DNA from: Liolophura sinensis
Lineage: Eukaryota; Mollusca; Polyplacophora; Chitonida; Chitonidae
Assembly: GCF_032854445.1 (NCBI RefSeq)
Contig: NC_088306.1
Coordinates: forward strand, 1,855,873 to 1,917,872
DNA: 62,000 nucleotides
Reading direction: 5' to 3'
Of this stretch, positions 19,673 through 28,711 are shown in pieces. The position numbers were made by a program, and so were the translations under genes. Under the pieces are notes generated by a model that was not told the DNA's origin, did not search any database, and was given only the letters and a program-made list of their open reading frames with translations. Each line of letters begins with the position of its first letter. Position 1 is the stretch's first letter.

Positions 19673-21013
19673 ATGTTCAATACGAGGTTTATGGCAGACT
19701 TCGACCTTGATGATCCGAATCCGGCATTCGGCGACGCCCAAAAGGTCAACAACATCGGCCACGTGCAGACCACTCTCCGTGTAGGTGGTGATGTCCAGAT
19801 CGGGGTGGTTCCCGAGCAACAACCCTTGGATGAGATCCTCAAAACCAAAGAGGGAAGGATGTTAGTGACCACCGTGAATGATTATTACTATGCCATGGAG
19901 AGGCTGTATCCCAACCTTACCAAACCCAAGCGCTATTACACGGATTTTAAGATTGACGAAGAAGGGAAACTGCGACTCAATAAATACCCCGATCCGAACC
20001 TCACCAGCATAAACACAGGTGAACCGCTAGCCCTCTCAACACTCGCCCAGAGAGGAGGGGCTGATGTTGTTCGGAATAAGCTGGGCTTTGAAGACTGGGC
20101 AAGAAGCAAACAGCCATCGTTGCATCCGGCAGCAGTCGCAGCGCTGGAGACAGCGAGTTCAGAACTCGGTGCCGCGGCAGCCGAGGTAGATACCATGGAG
20201 CTCAAGGATTTAAACCAAGCAGCAAGAAAGGCCGATGATGCTATCCACACACTGGATACAAGCTTTACGGATAGTGAGGTTGTGCGGGAAACGATGAACG
20301 ACTCTTCTCTTCCCATGCGAGAAATTCTGAAGCTTAACAAGGCACTGCAGACCTTGGAAGGCGAACACTTTTATAACAACGCCAGGCTGACAAGTCTCGA
20401 TAATGAAATCGCAGAAGAAAAACAGAAGTTGGGGAAGGCCACTGATAAAGATTCCCGGAGCAAGATCGAAGGCCGGATAAGGGATCTGGAGAACGAGAGG
20501 GTGGCCCGGCTCGAAGCAGCGTCTTTAACGGGCAAAGCCCTGCGCACGCAAATACACCGCATCAAGCAGACGATCGATCGCATCCTACACAAGGATACCA
20601 CTCTGGCCGAGCGCGTCCGCACCCTCTTCCAGAAGCAGGGAATAACCGTGGTCTCCTTTATCACAGCAATCGGGATGGCGATCTCGACACTGGGGCTAGC
20701 GATAAAGTTGGCGCCGACTGGCGGGTCCGGCGGGAGCATCCAGCCAACACCACCTCCACACGACGGGCGTGGTCTTAAAGAATGGGTGAAAAAGCATCTC
20801 CAGTCCCTGGCGCGCGCTCTTGGCAAGCTGGCTGGGAAGGCTGCCACCACGATTCCGGGTATTATTGGCAGTATCGTGTCCTGGCTACTGAACCTTCTCG
20901 GGAAAGCGGCTGGGTGGCTTTCCGATAATGCCTGGGCTCTAGTCGTCGCAGTAGGTGGCCTAATGCTCGTGGCTATTCGCAATTATTTAACGCATAGTCC
21001 ACAGCAGCAGTAA
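19673..21013 (+). CDS. Large conserved Polinton protein, coiled coil plus TM
   Basis: 446 residues, intact. The start is the ATG of MFNTRFMADFDLDD; the frame opens upstream only with TTG. The middle third is charged and helical (DNEIAEEKQKLGKATDKDSR), probably a coiled coil. Then come ILHKDTTLAERVRTLFQKQG, a membrane segment (VVSFITAIGMAISTLGLA), a Gly/Pro linker, GLKEWVKKHLQSLARALGKL, and C-terminal hydrophobic segments (SIVSWLLNLLGKAAGWL and ALVVAVGGLMLVAI). I recognise this architecture from other Polintons, without a proven function. It shares a divergent promoter region with the capsid gene. Its integrity contrasts with its neighbours. Confidence 0.78.
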   Translation: MFNTRFMADFDLDDPNPAFGDAQKVNNIGHVQTTLRVGGDVQIGVVPEQQPLDEILKTKEGRMLVTTVNDYYYAMERLYPNLTKPKRYYTDFKIDEEGKLRLNKYPDPNLTSINTGEPLALSTLAQRGGADVVRNKLGFEDWARSKQPSLHPAAVAALETASSELGAAAAEVDTMELKDLNQAARKADDAIHTLDTSFTDSEVVRETMNDSSLPMREILKLNKALQTLEGEHFYNNARLTSLDNEIAEEKQKLGKATDKDSRSKIEGRIRDLENERVARLEAASLTGKALRTQIHRIKQTIDRILHKDTTLAERVRTLFQKQGITVVSFITAIGMAISTLGLAIKLAPTGGSGGSIQPTPPPHDGRGLKEWVKKHLQSLARALGKLAGKAATTIPGIIGSIVSWLLNLLGKAAGWLSDNAWALVVAVGGLMLVAIRNYLTHSPQQQ

Positions 21014-21757
21014 GCCGATACCAACCCCAGCGACGACGATGGCTGTCTTCTCCGCATCGTGATTCTTTTGCTTTGGAAATAGGGGTTCTTGTTTGCCTCC
21101 GGCGGCAGCAACATGCTGAACGCGCGCGGTGGGTGGTGGGATGGTTTCTTGTGGCTCAGCGATCCCGTGGGAAGGTGCGCGCTTGTGCAAAGTGGGCGGT
21201 ACTTTAGCGTTCACACCCTCATTGGCGCTTAGCTTTTGATCCTCTGTGGCCACGACGATTTTGTTGTTGTAGTTCGCCACATGGCCGATCTGCAGAAGCA
21301 TGTCGCTGGGGGCCATATATAGGCCTATGCCATACACAAAGTCTACAGCACTCCCGGCATACTGTAGCACGTCCTGGTAGCGTCTGATAGCAGACGGAAG
21401 GTCGATCGGAGAGGAAATAGCGTCTTCAACGTTCGCGGCAAGCTGTTTTTGCGCGTCGAAGGCTGTGCCCGTGCCTAGAATACGCGCCCTTCTTTGCGCT
21501 TGGTTGCCTAGAATAGCCCACACGTATGTCCGGATGGAATCGTTTAGGCGCTCTACGCCCGGCTGCGTGAATCCTTGGGATTTGTCGGCAATGAACGACG
21601 GCCAAGCCTCCTCGGCGTCCTGCCCGATGTAGTCGACGTGGAGCGCTGTAGGTTTTCTAGAGAACGACATCCTGCTCGGATCGAAGGTCCCATCGCCAAT
21701 GGGGCTGTAGCCCGTTCTCGTGATATAGTAATATGCCACTCTGAGGCCGTGATTCAC
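20987..21757 (-). CDS. Conserved Polinton protein with C-terminal TM
   Basis: 256 codons, open throughout. The apparent first codon is GTG at 21757 within GTGA, overlapping the upstream stop. An ATG may have mutated here, since ATGA overlaps are seen elsewhere in the element. The next ATG is at codon 30 (MSFSRKPTAL). A conserved core reads VWAILGNQAQRRARILGTG and RYQDVLQYAGSAVDFVYG, then MAPSDMLLQIGHV, a Pro-rich linker and a terminal membrane helix (AIVVAGVGIGLLLLW). Its 3' end overlaps that of the convergent gene at 19673-21013 by 27 bp. Function unknown. Confidence 0.7.
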   Translation of the reverse strand: MNHGLRVAYYYITRTGYSPIGDGTFDPSRMSFSRKPTALHVDYIGQDAEEAWPSFIADKSQGFTQPGVERLNDSIRTYVWAILGNQAQRRARILGTGTAFDAQKQLAANVEDAISSPIDLPSAIRRYQDVLQYAGSAVDFVYGIGLYMAPSDMLLQIGHVANYNNKIVVATEDQKLSANEGVNAKVPPTLHKRAPSHGIAEPQETIPPPTARVQHVAAAGGKQEPLFPKQKNHDAEKTAIVVAGVGIGLLLLWTMR

Positions 21758-22280
21758 CCCCGGTGCCTCCAGTCTGTGTGCGCATCTATGCGGAATTCCC
21801 TACAAATCCTCTCATAGGCCCTCTCGTCGTGGGGGTTTTTGAATGCCACCCACGCTCTGTCTTGTGGCAGGGGGGCCTGGATCTCTTCCAAGATGCGCCT
21901 AACTTGGTAATACACATGGAACGTGTACAGGGCCCTTATTTGTTTGTCGGGGGCGAGAAGATGGTCTTTTACAGAGACGCCACAGCCCGTGGTTGCGAAG
22001 ACCACGAAGTTCACTTGGTTCTGCCAGAATTGCATAGGATTGGTGTTCCAGGCCCGAACAATGTCATTGCTGGTTATCTGTGGCAGCCGGTACTTAGCCA
22101 ACACATCTGTGAACTGGACTGTAAAGGCCTTCTTTTCATCGATGTAGATGCCAATCGCGTGAGCTGCTCTGCGTGGGTTTGGATACTATGAAATGCCCCG
22201 GCCTTGTAAGTGGCCTCTCTATTGAACCTGTAAGCCTTGCTGTTCATCGTGGTTAATATGTTCATCACATTGACTGACAT
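21754..22280 (-). pseudogene. Conserved Polinton protein, one frameshift
   Basis: Starts at the ATG at 22280 (MSVNVMNILTTMNSKAYRF). A single frameshift near 22160 separates this from the continuation IGIYIDEKKAFTVQFTDVLA. It then runs through SNDIVRAWNTNPMQFWQNQV and YYQVRRILEEIQAPLPQDRAW to the stop at 21754. The protein family recurs in Polintons upstream of the gene at 21757. The two genes overlap by four bases. Function not known to me. Confidence 0.68.
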
Positions 22281-22285
22281 GCTAA

Positions 22286-22855
22286 ATGGGGCACAGCACA
22301 CGCTGCCCAGCCTGGGTGAATATCCAAACCGGAGTGGGCTTCTTGCTTGAGGGCAAACGTGTTGAAGTGCCGACGGGCTACTACAATGTCTGTATGCCGG
22401 ACAAGGGTATATTCCGCCCGCATGGGGTTTCTCTGGAAATGAATGAAGCTACGGGCCGCCTAGTCCTTACCGTCCCTAGAAATGCCATCATAACGCTCCT
22501 AGGGCTTGCCTCCATCTTAGGGTTCTCCAACGGGAATAGGCCTAGAGAGGGGATGGTGGAAGGTGATAAGCCATCTAACTTGGTCCTGCAAAAAGAAGTC
22601 TTCGTGCATTTAGATGAACTGAGCACCTCAGAAAACGTGAGAATAACCTCAGGTTTCAGTGGCGGTTCCACACTACTTCAGGCCATCGCCATGACTGGTG
22701 AAGGGATTAACTGCGGGAAGACGGTTTCATTTCCCAACCCACAGTACAAAGCCTTGCGCGACGTCTATATAACGCACTTGACCGTGGCGCTTTTAGACAA
22801 AGACGGCAAGCACATGAATGTAGGGTACCTCAGTGCTACCCTAGAAATACAATGA
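22286..22855 (+). CDS. Putative Polinton minor capsid (penton-like) protein
   Basis: 189 residues, intact, ATG start, five bases from the divergent ATG at 22280. It is rich in alternating hydrophobic residues that suggest beta structure (GRLVLTVPRNAIITLLGLAS, HLTVALLDKDGKHMNVGYLS), compatible with a single jelly roll. Similar frames in Polintons are the candidates for the minor capsid; this assignment is inference. The stop overlaps the next ATG in ATGA at 22852. Confidence 0.5.
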   Translation: MGHSTRCPAWVNIQTGVGFLLEGKRVEVPTGYYNVCMPDKGIFRPHGVSLEMNEATGRLVLTVPRNAIITLLGLASILGFSNGNRPREGMVEGDKPSNLVLQKEVFVHLDELSTSENVRITSGFSGGSTLLQAIAMTGEGINCGKTVSFPNPQYKALRDVYITHLTVALLDKDGKHMNVGYLSATLEIQ

Positions 22856-23617
22856 GTATGGTGGACGCAGCCGGTCCCAGGTCTGCGTGCCTGTCTTTAA
22901 GCGACTTGGCTGATGTGTCGAAGTTCGAACTTCAAGGCTAGGAAGGTAAAATATACGCCTTCCAGTTTCAAAGTGGCAAGTACATCCGCAAAAAGATTCC
23001 GGGGAAAGCAGCACCTGCCACGTTTGCTTCCCTTGAAGGTGTCTCATCCTCTGTAGAGCAAGAGCGCAGGTCGCCGTCTGAGGTGATTGAAGAACAAAAA
23101 ATCTCTTTAATTCGCTTTGAAGACCGCTTTGTTCTTGCCAGAGCTCGCGTCCCCGATTGGTTTGTGATTCGGCCGGTTTGTTCTTTGACACGGCCGGTTT
23201 GGGACTAGGGGTTGCAGGTGTGGGACTACTCACAACAATAATTGCAGCCCCTGCTGTCTTGGCCATGGAAGCTGCGGCCCTAGCTTGCGGTGTCTTAAAT
23301 GTCACCGGAAAATTCGTTAGCCGCCGGCTTCACGCAAAGGCCAAGAAAGATAACGATATACGGCTGTTGGCTGAGGCCAAACTTAACAGCATCTGTGCGC
23401 AGGTATCTACGGCATTATCTGATGGTGTTATTTCGGACGTAGAGTACAGGCAAGTCGTTCAGGAGCTCAAGAACTACTCTGATCTGAAGCAGGAGATACG
23501 CGCTAAGTCTCGTAAGCATTCAACGCCGTAGAGATTGATGAAAGCACGAAAAAACAGCTTATAGATCGCGGCCGAAAACTAGCTCGGCAAGAGCTGAAAA
23601 ACGCTCTTCCCGAATGA
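22852..23617 (+). pseudogene. Conserved Polinton protein, hydrophobic centre, broken
   Basis: Starts MSMVDAAGPRSACLSLSDLA in an ATGA overlap with the preceding gene. An in-frame TAG lies near 22939. A frameshift near 23155 leads into the conserved GLGLGVAGVGLLTTIIAAPA segment and VSRRLHAKAKKDNDIRLLAE. A second frameshift near 23515 moves the C-terminus (STKKQLIDRGRKLARQEL) to another frame, ending at 23617. The Gly/Ala-rich membrane segment followed by a charged helix is familiar from other Polintons; its role is unknown. Confidence 0.62.
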
Positions 23618-24559
23618 TGTTCTGGGGAGGTGCCCAGGGGGAACTTGTTTGGAACCAGGGCAACCCCATGCTATGTCTCGAGAGCCCCGGTGGCGGGGCA
23701 TTAGCCAGGATCTGACAATAGGGCGTCCAGGGGGTTTTGGGGCCGCCGTAAATAAGCAGGGGGTCTGCCGCCGGAGATATTTTATCGCCACTGTATCATT
23801 GAAAAACAAGGCCTTTTAATAGCTTTAATTGTAATTATATCACTGGAAATAATGAATTACTATTGGACCCCAGAAATTGACCGTTTTGGGGGGACACCAA
23901 ATATATCACACATTTCCCACCAATGACTGACACTGAGTGCGAATCACTAAAAAGAGTACATAAATTTTATATTAAACTATGCATGGTTACAATTTGTTAT
24001 GCTTTGGACAACCAAGTGTGAAATAGGAGGTAGAAACTGTAAAATACACAATTGAATACAGATGCAAGGAAAACAATGGCAATTTGGCGCAGCAGTTCAA
24101 GTGTGAATGCTGTGAATCAGGAGGTAGAAATAAATGAACAATAAAATACAATCAAAATGCATGGTAATTTAGCACAGCAGGTGCATGTCACTCACAGTTA
24201 CACTACTTCACATTCAACGGAACCAAATCAGAATACAGTATACATGGCTCTGATACTGAGAACAGGCAAAATTATCACCACTGAATCTGTGACTGTCACT
24301 CACTAAAAAGAGTAGTGGCACCATACGATTTGAGCAGCTAAGTCACAGTAGGCAGAAATAAACTTTGTAAAATACAAAAAACAAAAAGCAATTCAAATCC
24401 TTGTACTATCAGTCACATATCTATGTCGAGAAATTAACTCCGGGCACAGTAGTGCATGTCAAACATCATTTCTGTCATCTGAATACATATATGATACACT
24501 TTGATTGCCCGTCAAATGGACTGGTGTCTTGCTAGCCTGGTGCCCGGGGGTAAAATAAA

Positions 24560-24650
24560 TCTGCCCAGTGTGGGGCTCGAACCCATGGTCCAAAAAAGCA
24601 AAAGGCCTGGTTTATAGCTCAGCCTGTTACCAATTAATCACCACCCTAAC
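24560..24650 (-). other. tRNA-like sequence with B-box
   Basis: On the minus strand GGTTCGAGCCC (24573-24583) fits the Pol III B-box, and GTGATTAATTGGTAACA upstream resembles a degenerate A-box. It may be a tRNA pseudogene or a SINE head. A separate perfect A-box-like TAGCTCAGTCGG lies at about 24951-24962 but too far away to belong to the same tRNA. Confidence 0.35.
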
Positions 24651-24833
24651 GGCGGGCTCCGGATTTTTGCGCTAGCGACCCACCGTTAGGGGGGTTAATT
24701 GGCGCTGAGACATCCCACTACCTTTGGGCCATCTACAACACCCCTTGGTAAGGTCTCTCTGCCTCCGAAACTGTCGAAAGTTGCAGAGATTCCTTAGAAG
24801 TGCGTAGAGCCCGGCGCCATATGTAGGTAACGC

Positions 24834-24911
24834 ATTCATATACTACATATACAGGAGACCAAATCCGGATTTCAGCTAGCAAACATCCCCTTATGCATGT
24901 AGTATATGAAT
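24834..24911. repeat. 15-bp inverted repeat
   Basis: ATTCATATACTACAT (24834-24848) and its exact reverse complement (24897-24911) are separated by 48 bp and could form a hairpin. Confidence 0.8.
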
Positions 24912-25291
24912 ACATCCCTTACACACAGCGACTTTCCCACCTTTGTCAGCCGACTGAGCTATATCCCACGACCCACGAAACATAGGCTAAATTGGAAGGA
25001 CTATTCCGCATAAACAAAATATGTCCAACCCTCCTGAAAAATACTGGATCTTATCAAAGAAGACACGCTAAAAAAGGTTGTCACATTTATTTTTCATAAA
25101 AATCCGTGGTTTAAGCCCTATAGTGGGGAGAAAGTCAGCTGAATCACCTTGTTGTGCAATACAGCCGGTCTATATATAGACTATACGCCTTATGTATTTA
25201 ATACCAACTAGGTCGCCTCATATCAATGTGTGTGTAGGCGACACTTGTAAATAAGCTTGTCAGCCTGGCCTGGGGAAGCAGGGAAGGGGGG

Positions 25292-25375
25292 TGGGGGCCT
25301 CTATTTGTTATGGGGAGGGCCCCAATGGGGGGGGGGGGGGGGGTATGCGCCAGAACCCTCCTTCCCTATACTACT
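25292..25375 (-). repeat. Polinton terminal inverted repeat, right
   Basis: Reverse complement of the left repeat, ending CCCTATACTACT, with a 17-base G run at 25327-25343 matching the left C run. Confidence 0.92.
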
Positions 25376-25381
25376 TTGGAG
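25376..25381. repeat. Polinton target duplication, right (TTGGAG)
   Basis: Exact copy of 11484-11489. Removing the Polinton and one copy makes the LINE ORF2 frame continuous. Confidence 0.93.
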
Positions 25382-26180
25382 ATATTTTGCTATTTACTGG
25401 CTTGGAGTTTCACTAAACCAGGTTAAGCCAGAGTTTGCAAGGTCAAGCTTACCGCACTCGGTAATGCTCCCAGCCTTTAAAAGGTTTGTGTTGTCTGCCT
25501 GGAAAGAATTTTATCATGGTCAACAGTTATCTCCAGCAATGTTTCACAATAAATTTATATATAGTGCCTTTCTGTCCAAGATTTCTGAAACTCCGAGAGT
25601 TGTAGCTTCTCAACCAATGTTACCGTGGCCTCGGATATGGCGTACAGTGTTCAACGCCTTCCTGGATAACAATCTTATAAATTTTTCATTTAAATTAGTT
25701 CATAATATTCTGCCTGTCAAGGAGATTCTCTTAAGAAGAAATACATGCACAGATGATTTGTGTAGCTTTTGTTGTAAATCCGAAACCAGGAATCATTTGT
25801 TTGTAGAATGCAAGGTTACACAACAGGTACTGTTGAATTTTCAAAGGCTTTTTTGTATGTATGGAAGCTTTTCCCCTGCTTTTTCAGAGAAGGATCTAAT
25901 ACACAAATTGTTTGGTGTTCTGTTATCAAAGGACGAGAATTCAATGTACACATATCTTATAACAGTTTGTTTGTTTTGTGTATGGTGCGCTAGAAATGAG
26001 GCTGTTTTTCAAGGTAAAAGGAAATCTGTTGCAAGCATAGTTACTTCTGTTAAGTCATGTGTAAAATCACGAGTTTGTTCAGACTTCTGCCGTCTCAGTA
26101 AAGTCAACTTTCAGAAAACATGGGCAGGAGGAAACCTTATATGTGCTATTCACAACTCAAAGGTTAAGTTCTTTCTGTAA
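25382..26180 (+). pseudogene. LINE copy 1 ORF2, C-terminal part
   Basis: Open for about 265 codons from the Polinton junction to the stop at 26180. It contains the cysteine/histidine block CSFCCKSETRNHLFVEC, a zf-RVT-like zinc finger found after the RT of many LINEs, and LFCVWCARNEAVFQ near the end. No further stop is present, so the Polinton and upstream mutations are the main damage to ORF2. Confidence 0.88.
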
Positions 26181-26344
26181 TGGAATACTTGATCTGTTGT
26201 AAATAAATATACCGTGCATAAATGTAAAAAGACGACAGCCCACATCTATAAGATATTGTTTGAATTGGGCTGATGTATTATAATGTCAACTCTGTATTTG
26301 TTTATTGGGAATAAATTATTTTATATTTAAAAAATAAAAAAAAA

Positions 26345-27312
26345 GCATGGTCTGGCGGTTGATTTTAGCATGTTGTCAAATTACATTTGTTTTCAACTAT
26401 TCGTGTTTCTTTCTCGTTTCTTTTCCTAATATTTTTAACACTGACGAGATAATCAATTTTTTTTGTATAAGTTTTCATTTAATCGTCTAACGGGCGCTTA
26501 ATTGTCTGGGTCACAAGAATATTCAAGGATTTTATTACGACAAAAAATAATAGGCCACGTCCTCATAATTACATCACATCTGTACGGGGAAACGGTGAAA
26601 GTACACACCTTTTCCTTTCTATTATTTGATATTTGCAATATGGCAACCATTATACTGGGGAATTTCTGAAAATGTCAAGCCATGCAAAGTCTAAACCTAT
26701 TGCACATCCCTTAAAACATTGTCAGCTTGGTTTCGCGTTTGATTCTAGCATGTTGTCAAATTACATCTATTTTCAATTCTTTGGGCTATTTCTCGCTTCT
26801 TTTCTTTATATTGTCAACATTGTCCAGGTATATCAAATATTTTTTGATTAAGCTTTCAGTTTGTCAACAAAAAGGCGTATACTATACCGGGTGGCATAAG
26901 TTTCAAACATTTTATTACGACAAACATTTTTAGGTCACCTCTTAAAGATTATTTACATCCGTAAGGAGAAAGGGTGAAAAGACATGCCGGTCAGCAGTAA
27001 ACTGCTTTAGACAGAGGCGCTCATTGCGAGAGACATTAGTTTGCCACATGGTTCCATGGTGTAATGGTTAGCACTCTGGACTCTGAATCCAGCGATCCGA
27101 GTTCAAATCTCGGTGGAACCTAATTTAGTGTTTTAAAACAACCTTATGAGATTTTTAAACTTGTCCCAGTGAATTTCTGATGTTTTCCTGGTTTATGACT
27201 GCATGGTGGTGTTAGTTGCAGTATGTTTAATTGCTGGTTTGTATAATATATAATTTTAGCCCACGGTATGAAGCGTGTCGTTGTGCTAGTTTAGCACCAC
27301 AAATTTCATCAG
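26345..27312 (+). repeat. tRNA-Gln array, block 2
   Basis: Rest of the unit interrupted by the LINE: spacer A from AGCATGGTCTGGCGG, spacer B, the CTG gene at 27050, and the spacer containing GCCCACGGTATGAAGCG. It ends where a SINE entered, immediately before the expected TTG gene. Confidence 0.9.
27050..27121 (+). tRNA. tRNA-Gln (CTG)
   Basis: 72 nt, all stems paired, loop CTCTGAA. Intact copy lying between the LINE and the SINE/LTR stack. Confidence 0.93.
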
Positions 27313-27567
27313 GGGGGCTTCCGTGGCTCAATCGGTTAGCGCGCTAGCGCAGCGTAGTGACCCAAAAGCCTCTCACCAATGCGGTCGCTGTGAGTTCAAG
27401 ACCAGCTCATGCTGGCTTCCTCTCCGGTCGTACGTGGGAAGGTCTGCCGCAACCTGCGGATGGTCGTGGGTTTCCCCCGGGTTGTGCCCGGTTTCCACCC
27501 ACTATAATGCTGGCCGCCGTCGTATAAGTGAAATATTCTTGAGTACGGCGTAAAACACCAATCAAAT
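27310..27567 (+). mobile_element. tRNA-derived SINE, main part
   Basis: Full-length SINE. The tRNA-like head has A-box TGGCTCAATCGG and B-box-like GAGTTCAAGACC. A central conserved region (GGTTTCCCCCGGG-type) and the tail GTATAAGTGAAATATTCTTG with AATCAAAT follow. The rest of the A-rich tail lies at 37494-37512 beyond the LTR element. The target duplication CAAATTTCAT (27300) / CAAATTGCAT (37513) shows one mismatch. I do not assign a family name. Confidence 0.82.
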
Positions 27568-28597
27568 TGTTACGGTATTGAAAGCAGCAACAGAAAACAG
27601 ACTCAGTGACTCAATATTACAATGTAAACAATGCATTATATATAAAATGAGACGTACAGTTTTACAGGCAGTTCAACAACAACAACATAAAAAAACATAC
27701 ACATCAGTATTACCGGTCTTTAAAAGTTTCCAGTTCACCTTTGCATCCCAAGGAACGTATTCCAGGAGATCCAACGTAAAGACCATGGGATAAACACACA
27801 ATTCACACAAGTCACAAATTGTCCTAGTCGGGTACTTCGCTAGGTTAGCGAACGCGAACACAGTACACAGGTTACACAGAACTGGAACAGTCAAGCCTTT
27901 GAATGACGTCACACCCGCAGAGCACAATATACGGTAAATACAGGCATGGAGGTATAATCCACTTTAGAACAGTCACAGCTCCCGCAGAAACTCACAAACG
28001 AGCCGTTCAGAGACGTAGAGTAATGTCACCTTGTGGCAGAACGAACGTCCTTTGCAAAACTGAAAACTTCAGTTTAGAGTCCTTGACGACCTTGTCGGTC
28101 AGGTGAGGTCAGCGTGTTAAACAAATTACACAGTCAACGCTGTATAATCATAATAAAGATCCGAACACCAATAAAGATCCGAACACCAATAAACGTGACT
28201 TCCGCAGAAATTCACAGAAACCAGACATCAGTACTACTGTGGTACACAAACGGTGTCGGCATAAAAATCTGTCCTCCCAAATGAAACTGGCATCACCAGC
28301 TCATATCAATATAATGGACTCGATACGAGAGCGTCGCACACTCTCTTGGCTCCCAGTGGATGCAGCAAAAATACCTCCACTCTGCACAGAAAACACGGCT
28401 TATATACGTCCCAGGTGGATTCAACTATTTTTAAACACAGAATTAACAGCCAATGAACAGCCAGTTAAATAAACAGAGCATTGAACAAGGTGCTTTCCAT
28501 CAGGTCCGCGCTGTACATATATAACAGGGCCTGTTATGCTTTCACAAAGGTCCGCAGACTAACAGTACATGAAGACGTTAAATAGTCATACATAACA
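27568..28597 (-). repeat. 3' LTR
   Basis: Begins TGTTACGG and ends ATACATAACA on the plus strand. Compared with the other LTR it has an 18-bp tandem duplication (AAAGATCCGAACACCAAT), a small insertion near 27865 and about 30-40 extra bp near 28480. Confidence 0.92.
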
Positions 28598-28617
28598 CCC
28601 CCACCCTTCAGGGAAAG
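28598..28617 (-). other. Polypurine tract
   Basis: On the minus strand a purine run ending GGGTGGGGG directly abuts the 3' LTR, as needed for plus-strand priming. Confidence 0.75.
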
Positions 28618-28711
28618 AAAGTTTTGCATAAAACTTTCTTTAAAATATTCATAATTATGAATAATAATAACGTTTACCACAGTCTTTAAAAACAAAGCTG
28701 CAGAAAACCAA

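Larger units (their letters stand above)
23618..25291. other. Non-coding right arm of the Polinton
   Basis: No reading frame here can be supported. It holds diverged repeats of a block with AGGAGGTAGAAA (about 24025, 24118, and a weaker copy near 24350) and CACTAAAAAGAGTA (about 23946 and 24301). It also has tRNA-like Pol III boxes on the minus strand and an inverted repeat at 24834-24911. It is AT-rich compared with the coding part. Confidence 0.6.
11490..25375. mobile_element. Polinton/Maverick DNA transposon, decayed
   Basis: A 13,886-bp element with terminal inverted repeats starting AGTAGTATAGGG and a 6-bp target duplication. It encodes the Polinton core set: protein-primed DNA polymerase B, retrovirus-like integrase, FtsK/A32-type ATPase and double jelly-roll capsid, plus conserved small genes. 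Layout: plus-strand genes 11644-15008, minus-strand genes 15040-19646, plus-strand 19673-21013, minus-strand 20987-22280, plus-strand 22286-23617, then 1.7 kb without genes. No adenain-type protease gene is recognisable. Polymerase, integrase, ATPase and capsid all carry stops or frameshifts, so it cannot move by itself. At 13.9 kb it is slightly below the usual 15-20 kb. Confidence 0.95.
25376..26344 (+). mobile_element. L1/Tx1-type LINE, copy 1, 3' part
   Basis: Carries the last part of ORF2 to 26180, a 3' UTR of about 140 bp and a short A-rich end (GGGAATAAATTATTTTATAT then A-runs). The flank after the A-tail is the array sequence AGCATGGTCTGGCGG of spacer A. Confidence 0.9.

Noticed and set aside
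20371-20982. 203-codon minus-strand frame
   Set aside because: It lies opposite the intact 446-codon Polinton gene and is rich in Arg, Ser and Pro, as expected for a shadow frame of a GC-rich gene.
21754-22855. Bacterial or phage origin suggested by ATGA gene overlaps
   Set aside because: Overlapping genes are normal in Polintons. Inverted repeats, capsid and the insertion into a LINE place it in an animal genome.
24951-24962. Complete tRNA gene joining the A-box at 24951 and the B-box at 24573
   Set aside because: The distance of nearly 400 bp is too long for a tRNA gene, and no acceptor pairing is seen.
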